Shown piece after piece: positions 1 through 7,697 of a stretch of DNA of 14,956 bases; position 1 is the stretch's first letter; every line of letters begins with the position of its first letter. The position numbers were made by a program, and so were the translations under genes. Source of the DNA: PHAA01 sp964584415 (GTDB lineage Bacteria > Bacillota > Syntrophomonadia > Syntrophomonadales > Syntrophomonadaceae); contig CAZOZX010000047.1 of assembly GCA_964584415.1 (NCBI GenBank), positions 1 to 14,956 of the forward strand. Reading direction: 5' to 3'. The notes under the pieces were generated by a model. It did not search any database, was not told the DNA's origin, and was given only the letters and a program-made list of their open reading frames with translations.

Positions 1-160
1 TCTCCAGGTTTTATGGGATATGCCCGAGAGCGTTTCTACTAGGGTGTTGGATGTGCAGATCAGTAAGCTCAGGGAAAAAATTGAAACCGATAATCGACCC
101 CAATACATAAAAACCGTCCGGGGGGTTGGTTACAAATTTGAGGAGCAGTCTGATGACTAA
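1..160 (+). CDS. phoP: Response regulator, OmpR/PhoB family (C-terminal fragment)
   Basis: This is the last 52 codons of a gene that begins before the window, read in the frame whose first full codon is at base 2 and ending at TAA 158-160. The translation shows the end of an OmpR/PhoB winged-helix DNA-binding domain: the recognition-helix region RVLDVQISKLREKIE and then the C-terminal wing IKTVRGVGYKFE, which is diagnostic of the family. The receiver domain lies outside the window. Its stop codon overlaps the start of the PhoR-like kinase by 8 nt, so the two form a co-translated two-component pair. The symbol phoP is inferred from that kinase and from the PhoP-box/pst operon downstream. The fragment alone only shows the family. 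Confidence 0.9.
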   Translation, partial: LQVLWDMPESVSTRVLDVQISKLREKIETDNRPQYIKTVRGVGYKFEEQSDD

Positions 161-1913
161 GAGCTTCGGATGGAAATTAAGCGCTGCTTTCCTGGCCACC
201 ATTGCGCTGTTACTGTTGCTGCTGACCGGATTCGGCTATGCAGAATTCAAGAATTATTATCTAAACAACCTGGAAACCCGACTAACCAGGGAAGCCTATC
301 TGGTGGCTGACATGACCAATTACCGGACCGCTGAGAATGGCACCAGCCGTAGTTACCAGGATATTTGTCTTATAGCCGCCCAGGATAGTCTGACCAGGGT
401 CACCATTATTGACAGTGATGGTAAGGTATTAGGCGATTCCGAGGTCGCACCCGAACAACTGGATAATCACAGCAGCCGTCCTGAAGTTTACACCGCTTTG
501 CACGGAGGAACCGGCGCAGAAATCCGCTACAGCGACACTTTGGGAATGAACATGTTGTATGTGGCCGTGCCATTTTATAATGGTGATAAATCCGGGGCGA
601 TCAGGATGGCGATGCCCATGGCTGATCTGCAGGCGATCTACAATAATGCCCTGGCCTGGATCCTGGGAACTGCTTTGCTATGCGGATTACTGGCTGTGTT
701 TCTAAGCTTTGTTCTGATCCGGTATTTTTCCAGGCCGATCCGAGAAATAACTGCTGCCGTACAGGATATGGCGGGTGGCAACCTGCGCCGGCGCATATCG
801 ATGCACAGCAACGATGAGACCGGTATATTAGCTCATGCATTTAATGACATGGGCCAGCATATTGAGGAAAATGTCCGGCAGATTTCGGAAGTCAAAAACC
901 GCTTGGAAGCGATTCTTGATACCACCATTAATGGAATTGTGATGATCGATGGAGATGAACGGCTGGTTTATGCTAATCCCACTGCCGATTCGCTGTTGGG
1001 ACTGGGAGAAAATTTTATTGGCCGCAAGTATGCTGAGATCATCAACTCCTATGAGATTCTGGCCATGCTCGATGAAGCTCGCAACACCAGACAACCCGTT
1101 AAACGGGTGATAGTACTTTATACACGCAAAGAACGCACCGTTGAGGCCCACGTGGTACCGATTTCTAACCCGCGATCCCATTCTGATGACATTTTGCTGG
1201 TGCTCAATGATATTACCGAGATGAAACGTTTGGAACAGGTGCGCAAGGATTTTGTGGCTAATGTATCCCATGAATTAAAAACCCCGGTTACCGCTATTAG
1301 TGGATTTGCGGAAACCCTTCTGGAGAACGGCGGCAAAGACCCTGACAATGCAGCTGAATTTACCCGCATTATTTATGATGAAGCGCAGCGCCTGAAACTT
1401 CTTATCGACAGCCTTTTAACCTTATCAAGGCTGGAGTCAGAGCATGTGAGTCTCAATCTCCAGCCATTTGACCTGACATCACTGATAAGGGACACGATAG
1501 GCAGAATGTCCAAGCTGGCAGCCCTGAAAAACATAAGCATCGGCGATGAATCACCAGCCGAACCGATAGAGATCAGCAGCGATCCTGAACTGGTTGATCA
1601 AATCCTGACCAACCTCTTGGATAACGCTATTAAGTATAGCCCAGAGGGAAGCCGGGTTGAGGTTGGTGTGCAGAACCTACCCGACCAGGTGGTAATCACT
1701 ATAAAAGATGATGGAATCGGAATACCTGCGGCTGAACTTCCCCGCATTTTTGAGCGTTTCTATCGGGTTGACAAAGCCCGCTCCCGCAAGACCGGTGGTA
1801 GTGGGCTGGGCCTGGCCATCGTCAAACACCTGGTGGAAAACCTGAATGGTCAGGTAGCGGTAAGCAGTACCCTTGGCCAAGGATCGGCTTTTTCTGTCAC
1901 TCTGTTTAAATAA
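153..1913 (+). CDS. phoR: Phosphate-sensing histidine kinase PhoR
   Basis: Membrane sensor kinase that would phosphorylate the upstream regulator under phosphate limitation. The 586 residues show TM1 (about 9-30), an extracellular sensor segment (about 31-165), TM2 (about 166-190), a HAMP linker (SRPIREITAAVQDMAGGN), a PAS domain (about 250-355), HisKA with the phospho-accepting His373 in NVSHELKTPVTAISG, and an ATPase domain with N box LLDNAIKYSPEG (Asn491) and G boxes DDGIGIP and GGSGLGLAIVKHL. All catalytic boxes look intact. I chose ATG 153 because AGGAG at 141-145 sits 7 nt upstream; a TTG at 126 in the same frame has no such site. This PhoR-type layout plus the adjacent pst genes make phosphate the likely signal, acting through PstSCAB and PhoU. 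Confidence 0.93.
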   Translation: MTKSFGWKLSAAFLATIALLLLLLTGFGYAEFKNYYLNNLETRLTREAYLVADMTNYRTAENGTSRSYQDICLIAAQDSLTRVTIIDSDGKVLGDSEVAPEQLDNHSSRPEVYTALHGGTGAEIRYSDTLGMNMLYVAVPFYNGDKSGAIRMAMPMADLQAIYNNALAWILGTALLCGLLAVFLSFVLIRYFSRPIREITAAVQDMAGGNLRRRISMHSNDETGILAHAFNDMGQHIEENVRQISEVKNRLEAILDTTINGIVMIDGDERLVYANPTADSLLGLGENFIGRKYAEIINSYEILAMLDEARNTRQPVKRVIVLYTRKERTVEAHVVPISNPRSHSDDILLVLNDITEMKRLEQVRKDFVANVSHELKTPVTAISGFAETLLENGGKDPDNAAEFTRIIYDEAQRLKLLIDSLLTLSRLESEHVSLNLQPFDLTSLIRDTIGRMSKLAALKNISIGDESPAEPIEISSDPELVDQILTNLLDNAIKYSPEGSRVEVGVQNLPDQVVITIKDDGIGIPAAELPRIFERFYRVDKARSRKTGGSGLGLAIVKHLVENLNGQVAVSSTLGQGSAFSVTLFK

Positions 1914-1934
1914 CCTTCTTTTCCATATCATAAA

Positions 1935-1995
1935 TTTACACGAAATTTACAAACCATTTACCATCCTGCAACATCCAACCGGATAACCCTTAACA
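1935..1995 (+). promoter_or_regulatory. Tandem PhoP box upstream of pstS
   Basis: TTTACA (1935-1940), TTTACA (1946-1951) and TTTACC (1957-1962) are spaced exactly 11 bp apart. A further TTAACA (1990-1995) falls in the same 11-bp register three steps on, and a weak gcAACA is at 1968-1973. Direct TT(A/T/C)ACA repeats with 5-bp gaps are the known binding pattern of PhoP in Bacillus and relatives. TTAACA 1990-1995 could double as a -35 hexamer, with TAGTAA 2013-2018 at 17 bp as a -10, which would place transcription start near 2025 and leave a short leader before the pstS ATG at 2057. Confidence 0.8.
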
Positions 1996-2056
1996 ATTCC
2001 GCCTTATCCTAATAGTAATGAAGAATAGGAGAGAGAAAAAGGAGGAATTGCAAATC

Positions 2057-2911
2057 ATGATATCCCAAAAATTGATCAGAAAAACAAGCTTTATAGTTTT
2101 GGGTCTGTTACTGGTAGGGGTAGGCCTGATATCGGGCTGCGGACAGAAACAGGATGTTCAAGCACCTGGCCGCACCTTGACAGGTTCCTTGACCATAGCT
2201 GGTTCGACTTCTGTACAGCCGTTCAGTGAGGTGTTGGCAGAAGAGTTTATGACTGCCAACAAGGAAGTGCAGGTTAATGTTCAAGGAGGAGGATCCAGTG
2301 TTGGAATCGAGGCGGCCGTTTCCGGAGCCGCGCAGATAGGATCGACTTCCCGGGCAGTTACCGCGGAAGAAAAGGCCAAAGGCCTGGTTGATACCACCAT
2401 CGCCCTGGATGGCATCGCCGTGGTGGTAAATCCCGCTAATCCGCTGGGTTCCGTGAAGACAGCTGATGTAATGAACATTTACCTGGGCAACATTAAAAAC
2501 TGGAAAGAAATCGGCGGTCCGGACGCACCAATAACGGTCGTGACCCGTGAGGATGGTTCGGGTACCCGGGAAGCCTTCACCGGCCTGGTGATGAGCAAAA
2601 AGGATATCATCAAGAGCGCTATCGTGCTGAACTCCACCGGAGCAGTCAGGACTACCGTAGCTGGCGACAAATATGCCATAGGTTATGTATCGCTGTCCAG
2701 TGTTAATCAGACGGTTAAGCCCCTGCAGATCGACGGGGTAGATGCTACCGAGGCCAATGTCAAAGCCGGCACCTATAAGCTGCAGCGCCCGTTCATTTAC
2801 GTAACCAAAGGAGAGCCGACCGGCTTGGCCAGGACTTTCATCGACTTCGTATTAAGCCCGGAAGGACAGAAACTGATAGTCGAGGAAGGCGCGGTCAGTG
2901 TGAGTAAATAA
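2057..2911 (+). CDS. pstS: Phosphate ABC transporter substrate-binding lipoprotein PstS
   Basis: Extracellular phosphate-binding lipoprotein that delivers phosphate to PstCA. The 284 residues begin with a lipoprotein signal: basic MISQKLIRK, a hydrophobic stretch, and the lipobox LISG-C with Cys28 as the lipidation site. The binding-fold motifs follow: GSTSVQPF, GGGSSVGIEAAVSGAAQIGSTSR and TREDGSGTREAF, all typical phosphate-contacting loops of the PstS family. Start choice: an in-frame ATG at 2018 would add 13 charged residues before the signal, has no ribosome binding site and lies at or before the predicted transcription start. ATG 2057 has AAGGAGG at 2039-2045. First gene of the pst operon, under the tandem PhoP box. 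Confidence 0.95.
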   Translation: MISQKLIRKTSFIVLGLLLVGVGLISGCGQKQDVQAPGRTLTGSLTIAGSTSVQPFSEVLAEEFMTANKEVQVNVQGGGSSVGIEAAVSGAAQIGSTSRAVTAEEKAKGLVDTTIALDGIAVVVNPANPLGSVKTADVMNIYLGNIKNWKEIGGPDAPITVVTREDGSGTREAFTGLVMSKKDIIKSAIVLNSTGAVRTTVAGDKYAIGYVSLSSVNQTVKPLQIDGVDATEANVKAGTYKLQRPFIYVTKGEPTGLARTFIDFVLSPEGQKLIVEEGAVSVSK

Positions 2912-2912
2912 C

Positions 2913-3167
2913 ATGAGCACGGCAATCCTCTATCAAAGCAAAGAAATGGCAGCCACTATGTTCAGTGCTGAAGAACTGTACCGCCTGCAGATGGCGATGG
3001 AATCTAAAATTTCCGACGATATAGCCTATATAAAAATAGTGGAGGACGAAATAAGGACCAACCACAACCACTATGATGACCGGTACCTGAGAGAGGGCAA
3101 GGAGATTTTGAAGAAAGACATTGACCTTAAAGAGAAAATAATAGAATTGCGGTATAAGCACCCATGA
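2913..3167 (+). CDS. Small unrecognised protein between pstS and pstC
   Basis: An 84-residue ORF that I do not recognise. It starts one base after the pstS stop and its TGA overlaps the pstC ATG in an ATGA junction (3164-3167), so it is embedded in the operon by position. No clear ribosome binding site precedes it, so translation would depend on coupling to pstS. The sequence is charged, with no cysteine, signal peptide or membrane segment. From about residue 18 it looks largely alpha-helical (FSAEELYRLQMAMESKIS, then EGKEILKKDIDLKEKIIEL), suggesting a small cytoplasmic helical protein. It could be a Pst accessory factor or simply carry coupling between pstS and pstC. It could also be non-functional, but the tight fit on both sides argues for a gene. 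Confidence 0.7.
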   Translation: MSTAILYQSKEMAATMFSAEELYRLQMAMESKISDDIAYIKIVEDEIRTNHNHYDDRYLREGKEILKKDIDLKEKIIELRYKHP

Positions 3168-4132
3168 AAGAATTAGTTATAAGCGCAGGACAAAATAATA
3201 GACCGGCTGGTGAGCCATTATCCAGCCGCCGAAGAAGAGCCGGGATAAATAAGACGCCGACCGCGGTCGGCTCCCGCCGGGGCGAAAAAGTTATAGAAAA
3301 GCTTTTGGCCGTCTGTGCCGCCCTTTTCATTATTGTCATAGCCCTTATCACCCTGTTTATATTCGCCAAGGGTATGCCGCTGCTGCTCAAGGCCGGCCCG
3401 GGGGAATTCTTGTTCAGTACCGACTGGCGGCCGACTAAAGGCATGTTTGGAATTGGCACCATGATGATTGGAACCCTAACGGTAACATTTTTTTCAATGG
3501 TTTGGGCGGTCCCATTAGCTGTCGCTACCGCCATTTTCATGGCTGAGATCGCTCCCCGCCGCATGGCCCGGGTGTTGGGCAGTCTGGTAGAGTTGCTGGC
3601 TGGCATTCCTTCAGTGGTATACGGATTTGTAGGATTGCTGGTGGTGGTCCCTTTTATCCGCACTTACTTTGGGGGCAATGGAATGAGTGTACTGGCCGGA
3701 GCCATCATCCTGGGAGTAATGATCCTGCCCACCATAGTAAATATCTCCCGCGATTCCATTGCAGCCGTACCCAAGGAATATAAAGAAGGGTCTTTGGCCC
3801 TGGGTGCCTCCCATTATCAAACCATCGCCCGGGTAATAATACCGGCAGCCCGGTCGGGGATAATCACTGCTATCGTGCTCGGTATGGGGCGGGCAATCGG
3901 CGAAACCATGGCGGTGGTTATGGTAACCGGTAATGCCGTAGTACTTCCTGACAGTATACTGGCACCGGTGCGAACCATGACCAGCAATATAGTTTTAGAG
4001 ATGGGCTATGCATCCGGTGATCACCAGTCAGCCCTGTTCGCAACGGGAATGATTCTGTTTATTTTGATCGTGGCCCTGAACCTGATGGTTAATATAGCGT
4101 CCAAAGCAGGTGGAGTCTATGGCAAGAAGTAG
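3164..4132 (+). CDS. pstC: Phosphate ABC transporter permease PstC
   Basis: One of the two membrane permease subunits that form the phosphate channel with PstA. The 322 residues comprise a cytoplasmic Arg/Lys-rich N-terminus (about 1-45), a first membrane helix (about 48-68), a periplasm-facing loop, and then the permease core. The core includes the conserved cytoplasmic EAA-type loop around EYKEGSLALGASHYQTIARVIIPAARSGIITAIVLGMGRAIGETMAV, which docks on PstB. The N-terminal extension is long for the family and contains a 16-bp DNA palindrome (3256-3271). The ATG overlaps the upstream small ORF by 4 nt and lacks an obvious ribosome binding site, implying translational coupling. No better in-frame start exists before TM1. 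Confidence 0.93.
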   Translation: MKELVISAGQNNRPAGEPLSSRRRRAGINKTPTAVGSRRGEKVIEKLLAVCAALFIIVIALITLFIFAKGMPLLLKAGPGEFLFSTDWRPTKGMFGIGTMMIGTLTVTFFSMVWAVPLAVATAIFMAEIAPRRMARVLGSLVELLAGIPSVVYGFVGLLVVVPFIRTYFGGNGMSVLAGAIILGVMILPTIVNISRDSIAAVPKEYKEGSLALGASHYQTIARVIIPAARSGIITAIVLGMGRAIGETMAVVMVTGNAVVLPDSILAPVRTMTSNIVLEMGYASGDHQSALFATGMILFILIVALNLMVNIASKAGGVYGKK

Positions 4133-4955
4133 ATGGCGGGATAAAGTAATCACAGCTGCCTTTTGGCTGGCCGGCTTATCAATTGCCGCCATATTAATGG
4201 GGATAATAGGTTATGTGTTGTTTAAAGGCATTGCAGGTATCAGTCTGGATTTCATCCTGCAGCCACCCAGCCGGGCCGGCAAATCCGGGGGAATATCCAC
4301 TGCCATTATCAGCACCATATATTTGACCGTCATGTCCCTTCTGTTTGCGGTTCCGATTGGAGTTGGAAGTGCTGTTTATTTGCAGGAGTATTCCCATAGC
4401 AAGAGCCGGTTTGCCAGCCTGGTCAACCTGACCGCTGAAACCCTGGCTGGAATACCCTCAATTGTATTCGGATTATTCGGTTTTGTTTTCTTCGTAATAT
4501 TCCTGGATTTAGGCTGGTCCATTCTTTCGGGCAGCTTGACCCTGGCGATTATGATACTGCCGACTATTACCCGTACCGCTCAGGAAGCCATTTTGACGGT
4601 CCAACCCGAGTATCGGGAAAATAGTTTGGCTTTGGGGGCCAGCCGCTGGCAGACGATCAGAAAGATAATAATACCTTCTGCCCTGCCGGGGATCGTGACC
4701 GGAATCATCCTTTCGATAGGCCGGGCAGTAGGAGAGACGGCAGCCATAATTTTAACTGCCGGAAGTTCCCTGGGAATGCCTTTATTTCCGACCGATCCGG
4801 CTCGAACCATGGCTGTGCACCTTTATATCCTGGCTATGGAAGGCATTTCGGCCGAAAGAGCATTTGCAACCGCTTTATTGCTGGTAGTACTAATTGTTAT
4901 TATAAACTACCTGGCTAACCTCAGTCTCAAGCGATTGACCAACGCCTGGCGGTAA
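4119..4955 (+). CDS. pstA: Phosphate ABC transporter permease PstA
   Basis: Second membrane permease of the phosphate transporter, 278 residues. It has a short basic N-terminus (MARSRWRDK), a first membrane helix (about 11-35), the typical TIYLTVMSLLFAVPIGVGSAVYLQEY segment, the LAGIPSIVFGLFGF helix and the EAA loop EYRENSLALGASRWQTIRKIIIPSALPGIVTGIILSIGRAVGETAAI. The start overlaps the pstC stop (4130-4132) by 14 nt. I chose ATG 4119 because a purine-rich AGGTGGAG lies just before it. An in-frame GTG at 4110 is possible but has nothing resembling a ribosome binding site. Confidence 0.93.
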   Translation: MARSRWRDKVITAAFWLAGLSIAAILMGIIGYVLFKGIAGISLDFILQPPSRAGKSGGISTAIISTIYLTVMSLLFAVPIGVGSAVYLQEYSHSKSRFASLVNLTAETLAGIPSIVFGLFGFVFFVIFLDLGWSILSGSLTLAIMILPTITRTAQEAILTVQPEYRENSLALGASRWQTIRKIIIPSALPGIVTGIILSIGRAVGETAAIILTAGSSLGMPLFPTDPARTMAVHLYILAMEGISAERAFATALLLVVLIVIINYLANLSLKRLTNAWR

Positions 4956-4968
4956 ACAGGAGGATAAA

Positions 4969-5730
4969 ATGGATTATAAAACTAAAATCAGAAGTGAAAA
5001 ATTAAATGTATACTACCAGGGTAATCAGGCCCTGCACGATATAGATATGGATATCCAGGCCAACCGGGTCACTGCTCTAATCGGGCCCAGCGGCTGCGGG
5101 AAATCAACCTTCCTGCGTACCTTGAACCGGATGAATGATTTGATCGAAGGAACTACAATCGGAGGTCAGGTCTACCTGGATGACGTCCCGGTTTATGACA
5201 AGGACGTAGACGTAGTCGGCCTGCGTAAACGGGTGGGAATGGTTTTCCAAAAACCCTCGGTTTTCCCGATGTCAGTCTACGAGAATGTTGCTTATGGGCC
5301 AAGGATTCATGGCATCAAAAACCGCGGCCAGCTGGATGAGATTGTAGAAAGAAGCCTGCGCGCAGCTAACCTATGGGAAGAGATGGGACACCGGCTCAAT
5401 TCACCGGCAGCCCGCATGTCCGGTGGACAGCAGCAGCGTTTGGTTATCGCCCGAGTATTGGCCGTGGATCCCGAAGTCATTTTGATGGATGAACCGGCCT
5501 CTGCCCTTGATCCGATTTCTACCGCCAAACTGGAAGAATTGATAGCTGAACTCAAGAATAACTATACTATCGTGATTGTGACCCATAATATGCAACAGGC
5601 CGCCAGGGTTTCCGATGATACCGGATTCTTCCTCAACGGTCATTTGATAGAATTCAACCGGACCAGCGAGTTGTTCGTTAATCCTGCCAACCAGAAGACC
5701 GAAGATTATATCACTGGTAGGTTTGGTTAA
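4969..5730 (+). CDS. pstB: Phosphate ABC transporter ATPase PstB
   Basis: Cytoplasmic ATPase that powers phosphate import through PstCA. Its 253 residues match the usual PstB length. Visible motifs are Walker A GPSGCGKST (39-47), Q loop MVFQKPSVFPMSVYENVAYGPR, ABC signature MSGGQQQR (from Met150), Walker B ILMDEP with Asp174 and catalytic Glu175, D loop SALDP, and H-loop His206 in VTHNM. SALDPISTAKLEELI and the EFNRTSELFVNP tail are characteristic of PstB among ABC ATPases. An AGGAGG site lies about 5 nt before the ATG, and the gap from pstA is 13 nt. Confidence 0.96.
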   Translation: MDYKTKIRSEKLNVYYQGNQALHDIDMDIQANRVTALIGPSGCGKSTFLRTLNRMNDLIEGTTIGGQVYLDDVPVYDKDVDVVGLRKRVGMVFQKPSVFPMSVYENVAYGPRIHGIKNRGQLDEIVERSLRAANLWEEMGHRLNSPAARMSGGQQQRLVIARVLAVDPEVILMDEPASALDPISTAKLEELIAELKNNYTIVIVTHNMQQAARVSDDTGFFLNGHLIEFNRTSELFVNPANQKTEDYITGRFG

Positions 5731-5764
5731 GCCTGACGTGTAGGAAAAGGAGGAGGTATTTACC

Positions 5765-6433
5765 GTGGCATTAGAAACCCTGGAAAAGCAACTGGAAAAA
5801 CTGAAAGAAGATATTCTCCGAATGGGGAGCCTGCTGCAGGAACAGATATTTAAGGCAAATCTAGCCTTAACCGATAAAAATTTAGATCTGGCCCGGGAAG
5901 TGATCACCCGTGATGATATTATCGACCAGATGGAACTCGACATCGAGAAAAAATGTCTCTACCTGATTGCGTTGAAACAACCCCTGGCCAAAGATCTGCG
6001 TTTCATCGGCTCCGCTCTCAGGATCAACGTAGACATGGAACGGATGGGTGACCATGCGGAGGGCATAGCCAAAACTGCCATTGATCTTTACGAACAAACC
6101 TATATGAAGCCACTGATAGACATACCAAAAATGGCGCAAATCGCGCAGGAAATGGTAGCTATCGCCTTGAAAGCCTTTGTCGACGAGGATGTAGAGCTGG
6201 CCATGACCCTGGTGGCCATGGAAAAGGAAGTTGATCACTTATATACCTTGGTGTTCAACGAACTCTTGTCCTACATGATGCGGGACCAGGGAAATATCCC
6301 CCAGGCCACTTCGCTATTGCTGGTAGCCGGGCATTTGGAAAGAATAGCTGACCATGCCACCAACCTGGGCGAGATGGTTATATACACGGTTGAAGGGCGG
6401 CGGCTTGATCTGAATGTTTTGGCCAGATCTTAA
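5765..6433 (+). CDS. phoU: Phosphate signalling protein PhoU
   Basis: Peripheral cytoplasmic protein that links the Pst transporter to PhoR and keeps the Pho response off when phosphate is plentiful. The 222-residue length is normal. It contains two PhoU repeats, each with the metal-binding helix motif: ERMGDHAEGIA in the first (from about residue 93) and ERIADHATNLGE in the second. The GTG start at 5765 is set by a strong AAGGAGGAGG at 5747-5756, 8 nt upstream. It follows pstB by 34 nt and is probably the last Pho gene of this operon. No convincing terminator is visible just after it. Confidence 0.95.
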   Translation: MALETLEKQLEKLKEDILRMGSLLQEQIFKANLALTDKNLDLAREVITRDDIIDQMELDIEKKCLYLIALKQPLAKDLRFIGSALRINVDMERMGDHAEGIAKTAIDLYEQTYMKPLIDIPKMAQIAQEMVAIALKAFVDEDVELAMTLVAMEKEVDHLYTLVFNELLSYMMRDQGNIPQATSLLLVAGHLERIADHATNLGEMVIYTVEGRRLDLNVLARS

Positions 6434-6525
6434 GAAGGCTCAACCTGCGAATCAAACAATCTATTTACGGTAGCCTGCTGCATTATGGTTAGAGCACAAG
6501 CCCCCCGGCAAAGACAGGTTTAGGT

Positions 6526-6531
6526 TATAAT
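6526..6531 (+). promoter_or_regulatory. Possible -10 element before the DUF3862-like gene
   Basis: A perfect TATAAT lies 65 nt upstream of the 6596 ATG in the 162-nt gap after phoU, but no acceptable -35 sits 16-18 bp before it. The next gene may therefore have its own promoter or be read through from phoU. Only one isolated TTTACG resembles a Pho half-site, so direct Pho control is not supported here. Confidence 0.3.
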
Positions 6532-6595
6532 TTAGAAGTTGGCAGGAACATCGATGATTTTAGAGAATTGACTCTATAACAAAGGAGGTCAAACA

Positions 6596-6949
6596 ATGGA
6601 CAATAATGCTAGAATACCCCTCTTGCAGCGGCGCTGGGTTTATTGGGTAGGACTGCTGCTGGGAATCCTGATACCTATTGGCGTTGTTAACTTTCAAGCT
6701 TATTTAGCTGGGCCATCGGCCCCTGATCCCAACCGGGTTAATATAACCTTGTCCGAATATGAAGAATGCCAGATCGGTATGACTTATGACGAGGTAGTTG
6801 CCATCATTGATGGTCCCGGGACCCTAATATCGGAAAACGAAGACACCAAAACCTATCTTTTTGAATCACCAAGCATATATGCCAATGCCAGTTTAACCTT
6901 CAAAGATGACAGGCTGTTTCACAAAGAGCAGTGGAACCTGAAATACTGA
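6596..6949 (+). CDS. Membrane-anchored DUF3862/BLIP-like small protein
   Basis: 117 residues. The N-terminus is a basic/aromatic stretch and a single hydrophobic segment (about 15-33, WVYWVGLLLGILIPIGVVNF), most likely a membrane anchor or uncleaved signal. The outer part (about 50-117) reads YEECQIGMTYDEVVAIIDGPGTLIS...TKTYLF...ANASLTFKDDRLFHKEQWNLK. This layout of a helical GMTYDEV motif and a strand ending in F-DDRL---Q is what I associate with the DUF3862 / SmpA-BLIP-like fold, often found in small secreted or envelope proteins of Firmicutes. The assignment is by motif memory, not a search. The role is unknown. The start is secure because a near-perfect AAAGGAGGTC is at 6581-6590. It follows phoU on the same strand and converges on the hydrolase gene. 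Confidence 0.8.
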   Translation: MDNNARIPLLQRRWVYWVGLLLGILIPIGVVNFQAYLAGPSAPDPNRVNITLSEYEECQIGMTYDEVVAIIDGPGTLISENEDTKTYLFESPSIYANASLTFKDDRLFHKEQWNLKY

Positions 6950-6984
6950 CCTTTTTGAGCCGGTATCGGATGAACGGTTTAAGC

Positions 6985-7617
6985 TCAGGCTTGATATTCC
7001 AGCAGTACGACCTGCATCTCTTGCCCCAGGGATCCCGCGTCTACCTCCAGAAAAGGCTTTCTCACTACCTTGTTATATAAGGAAGTGAATTTGTCTACCG
7101 GTTCTATGGGCAGTGTGACAAAGGGGGTCAAATAATGCATGGGGATAGTAATCTTTGGCTTTAAAGCTTGGACCACTGCTGCAGCGCCTACCGCGTCAAT
7201 AGTGAACTTCCCGCCGACTGGTATCATTAAAATATCGACCGGGCCAATTTCCTGCACCTGCTGGGGGGAAAGCGATTGGCCAAGATCGCCCAGATGTACC
7301 AACTGCAAGCCCTCGGAACTAATAATAAACACCTTATTGGGGCCACGTTCCTGGCCTCCACTGGCATCATGGAAAGTGTTGACCCCTCTGATGAATATAC
7401 CGTCTATTTCAGTCTCGAAGGTTCCCCGGAAAACCAGGGGATTCCCGGAAACGCTCGGCACATCATTATGATCCCTGTGCTCGTGGCTGATGGTCACAAT
7501 ATCAGCCGTAATCGGGATCATGGGATAACCGACGTAGGATCCGTAAGGATCCGTCACTATTTTCTTGCCCAGGGTTTCGATGACAAAAGATGAATGTCCC
7601 CGCCACCATATTTTCAT
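6985..7617 (-). CDS. Metallo-beta-lactamase-fold hydrolase (UlaG/YtkL-like)
   Basis: A 210-residue metal-dependent hydrolase of the MBL superfamily, resembling the UPF0173/UlaG-like branch. Metal-ligand motifs are visible: an early GHSSF (7-11), TDPYG (22-26), the signature HEHRDH (45-50), His82 in NTFHDASGG, HLGDLGQ (residues 108-114) and the late PMHY. The substrate cannot be read from sequence. UlaG itself is an L-ascorbate-6-P lactonase, but most relatives are uncharacterised. AGGGGG about 7 nt before the ATG serves as ribosome binding site. It lies 80 nt after fixX on the same strand with no terminator in between, so it may be the last gene of the sigma-54-driven fixCX transcript. No obvious membrane or export signal. 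Confidence 0.88.
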   Translation of the reverse strand: MKIWWRGHSSFVIETLGKKIVTDPYGSYVGYPMIPITADIVTISHEHRDHNDVPSVSGNPLVFRGTFETEIDGIFIRGVNTFHDASGGQERGPNKVFIISSEGLQLVHLGDLGQSLSPQQVQEIGPVDILMIPVGGKFTIDAVGAAAVVQALKPKITIPMHYLTPFVTLPIEPVDKFTSLYNKVVRKPFLEVDAGSLGQEMQVVLLEYQA

Positions 7618-7697
7618 TTCGTAACCCCCTTTATTGCAGCGCAGCTGACTGCCAGGCGTAATGCTCTTTTATTTAAACTAGTCCTGTTTGACCAGTC

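Noticed and set aside
828..1271. 147-residue minus-strand ORF opposite phoR
   Set aside because: Antisense to the intact HAMP/PAS coding region; no start signals.
3127..3663. 178-residue minus-strand ORF opposite pstC
   Set aside because: Antisense shadow of a clear pstC; Thr/Asn/Pro-rich translation with no family features.
5401..5943. 180-residue minus-strand ORF opposite pstB and phoU
   Set aside because: Spans two certain genes and the gap between them; Ser-rich shadow translation.
6955..6988. Possible terminator between the DUF3862-like gene and the hydrolase
   Set aside because: Only a 5-bp TGAGC/GCTCA pairing with a loop over 20 nt and no T run in the right place.
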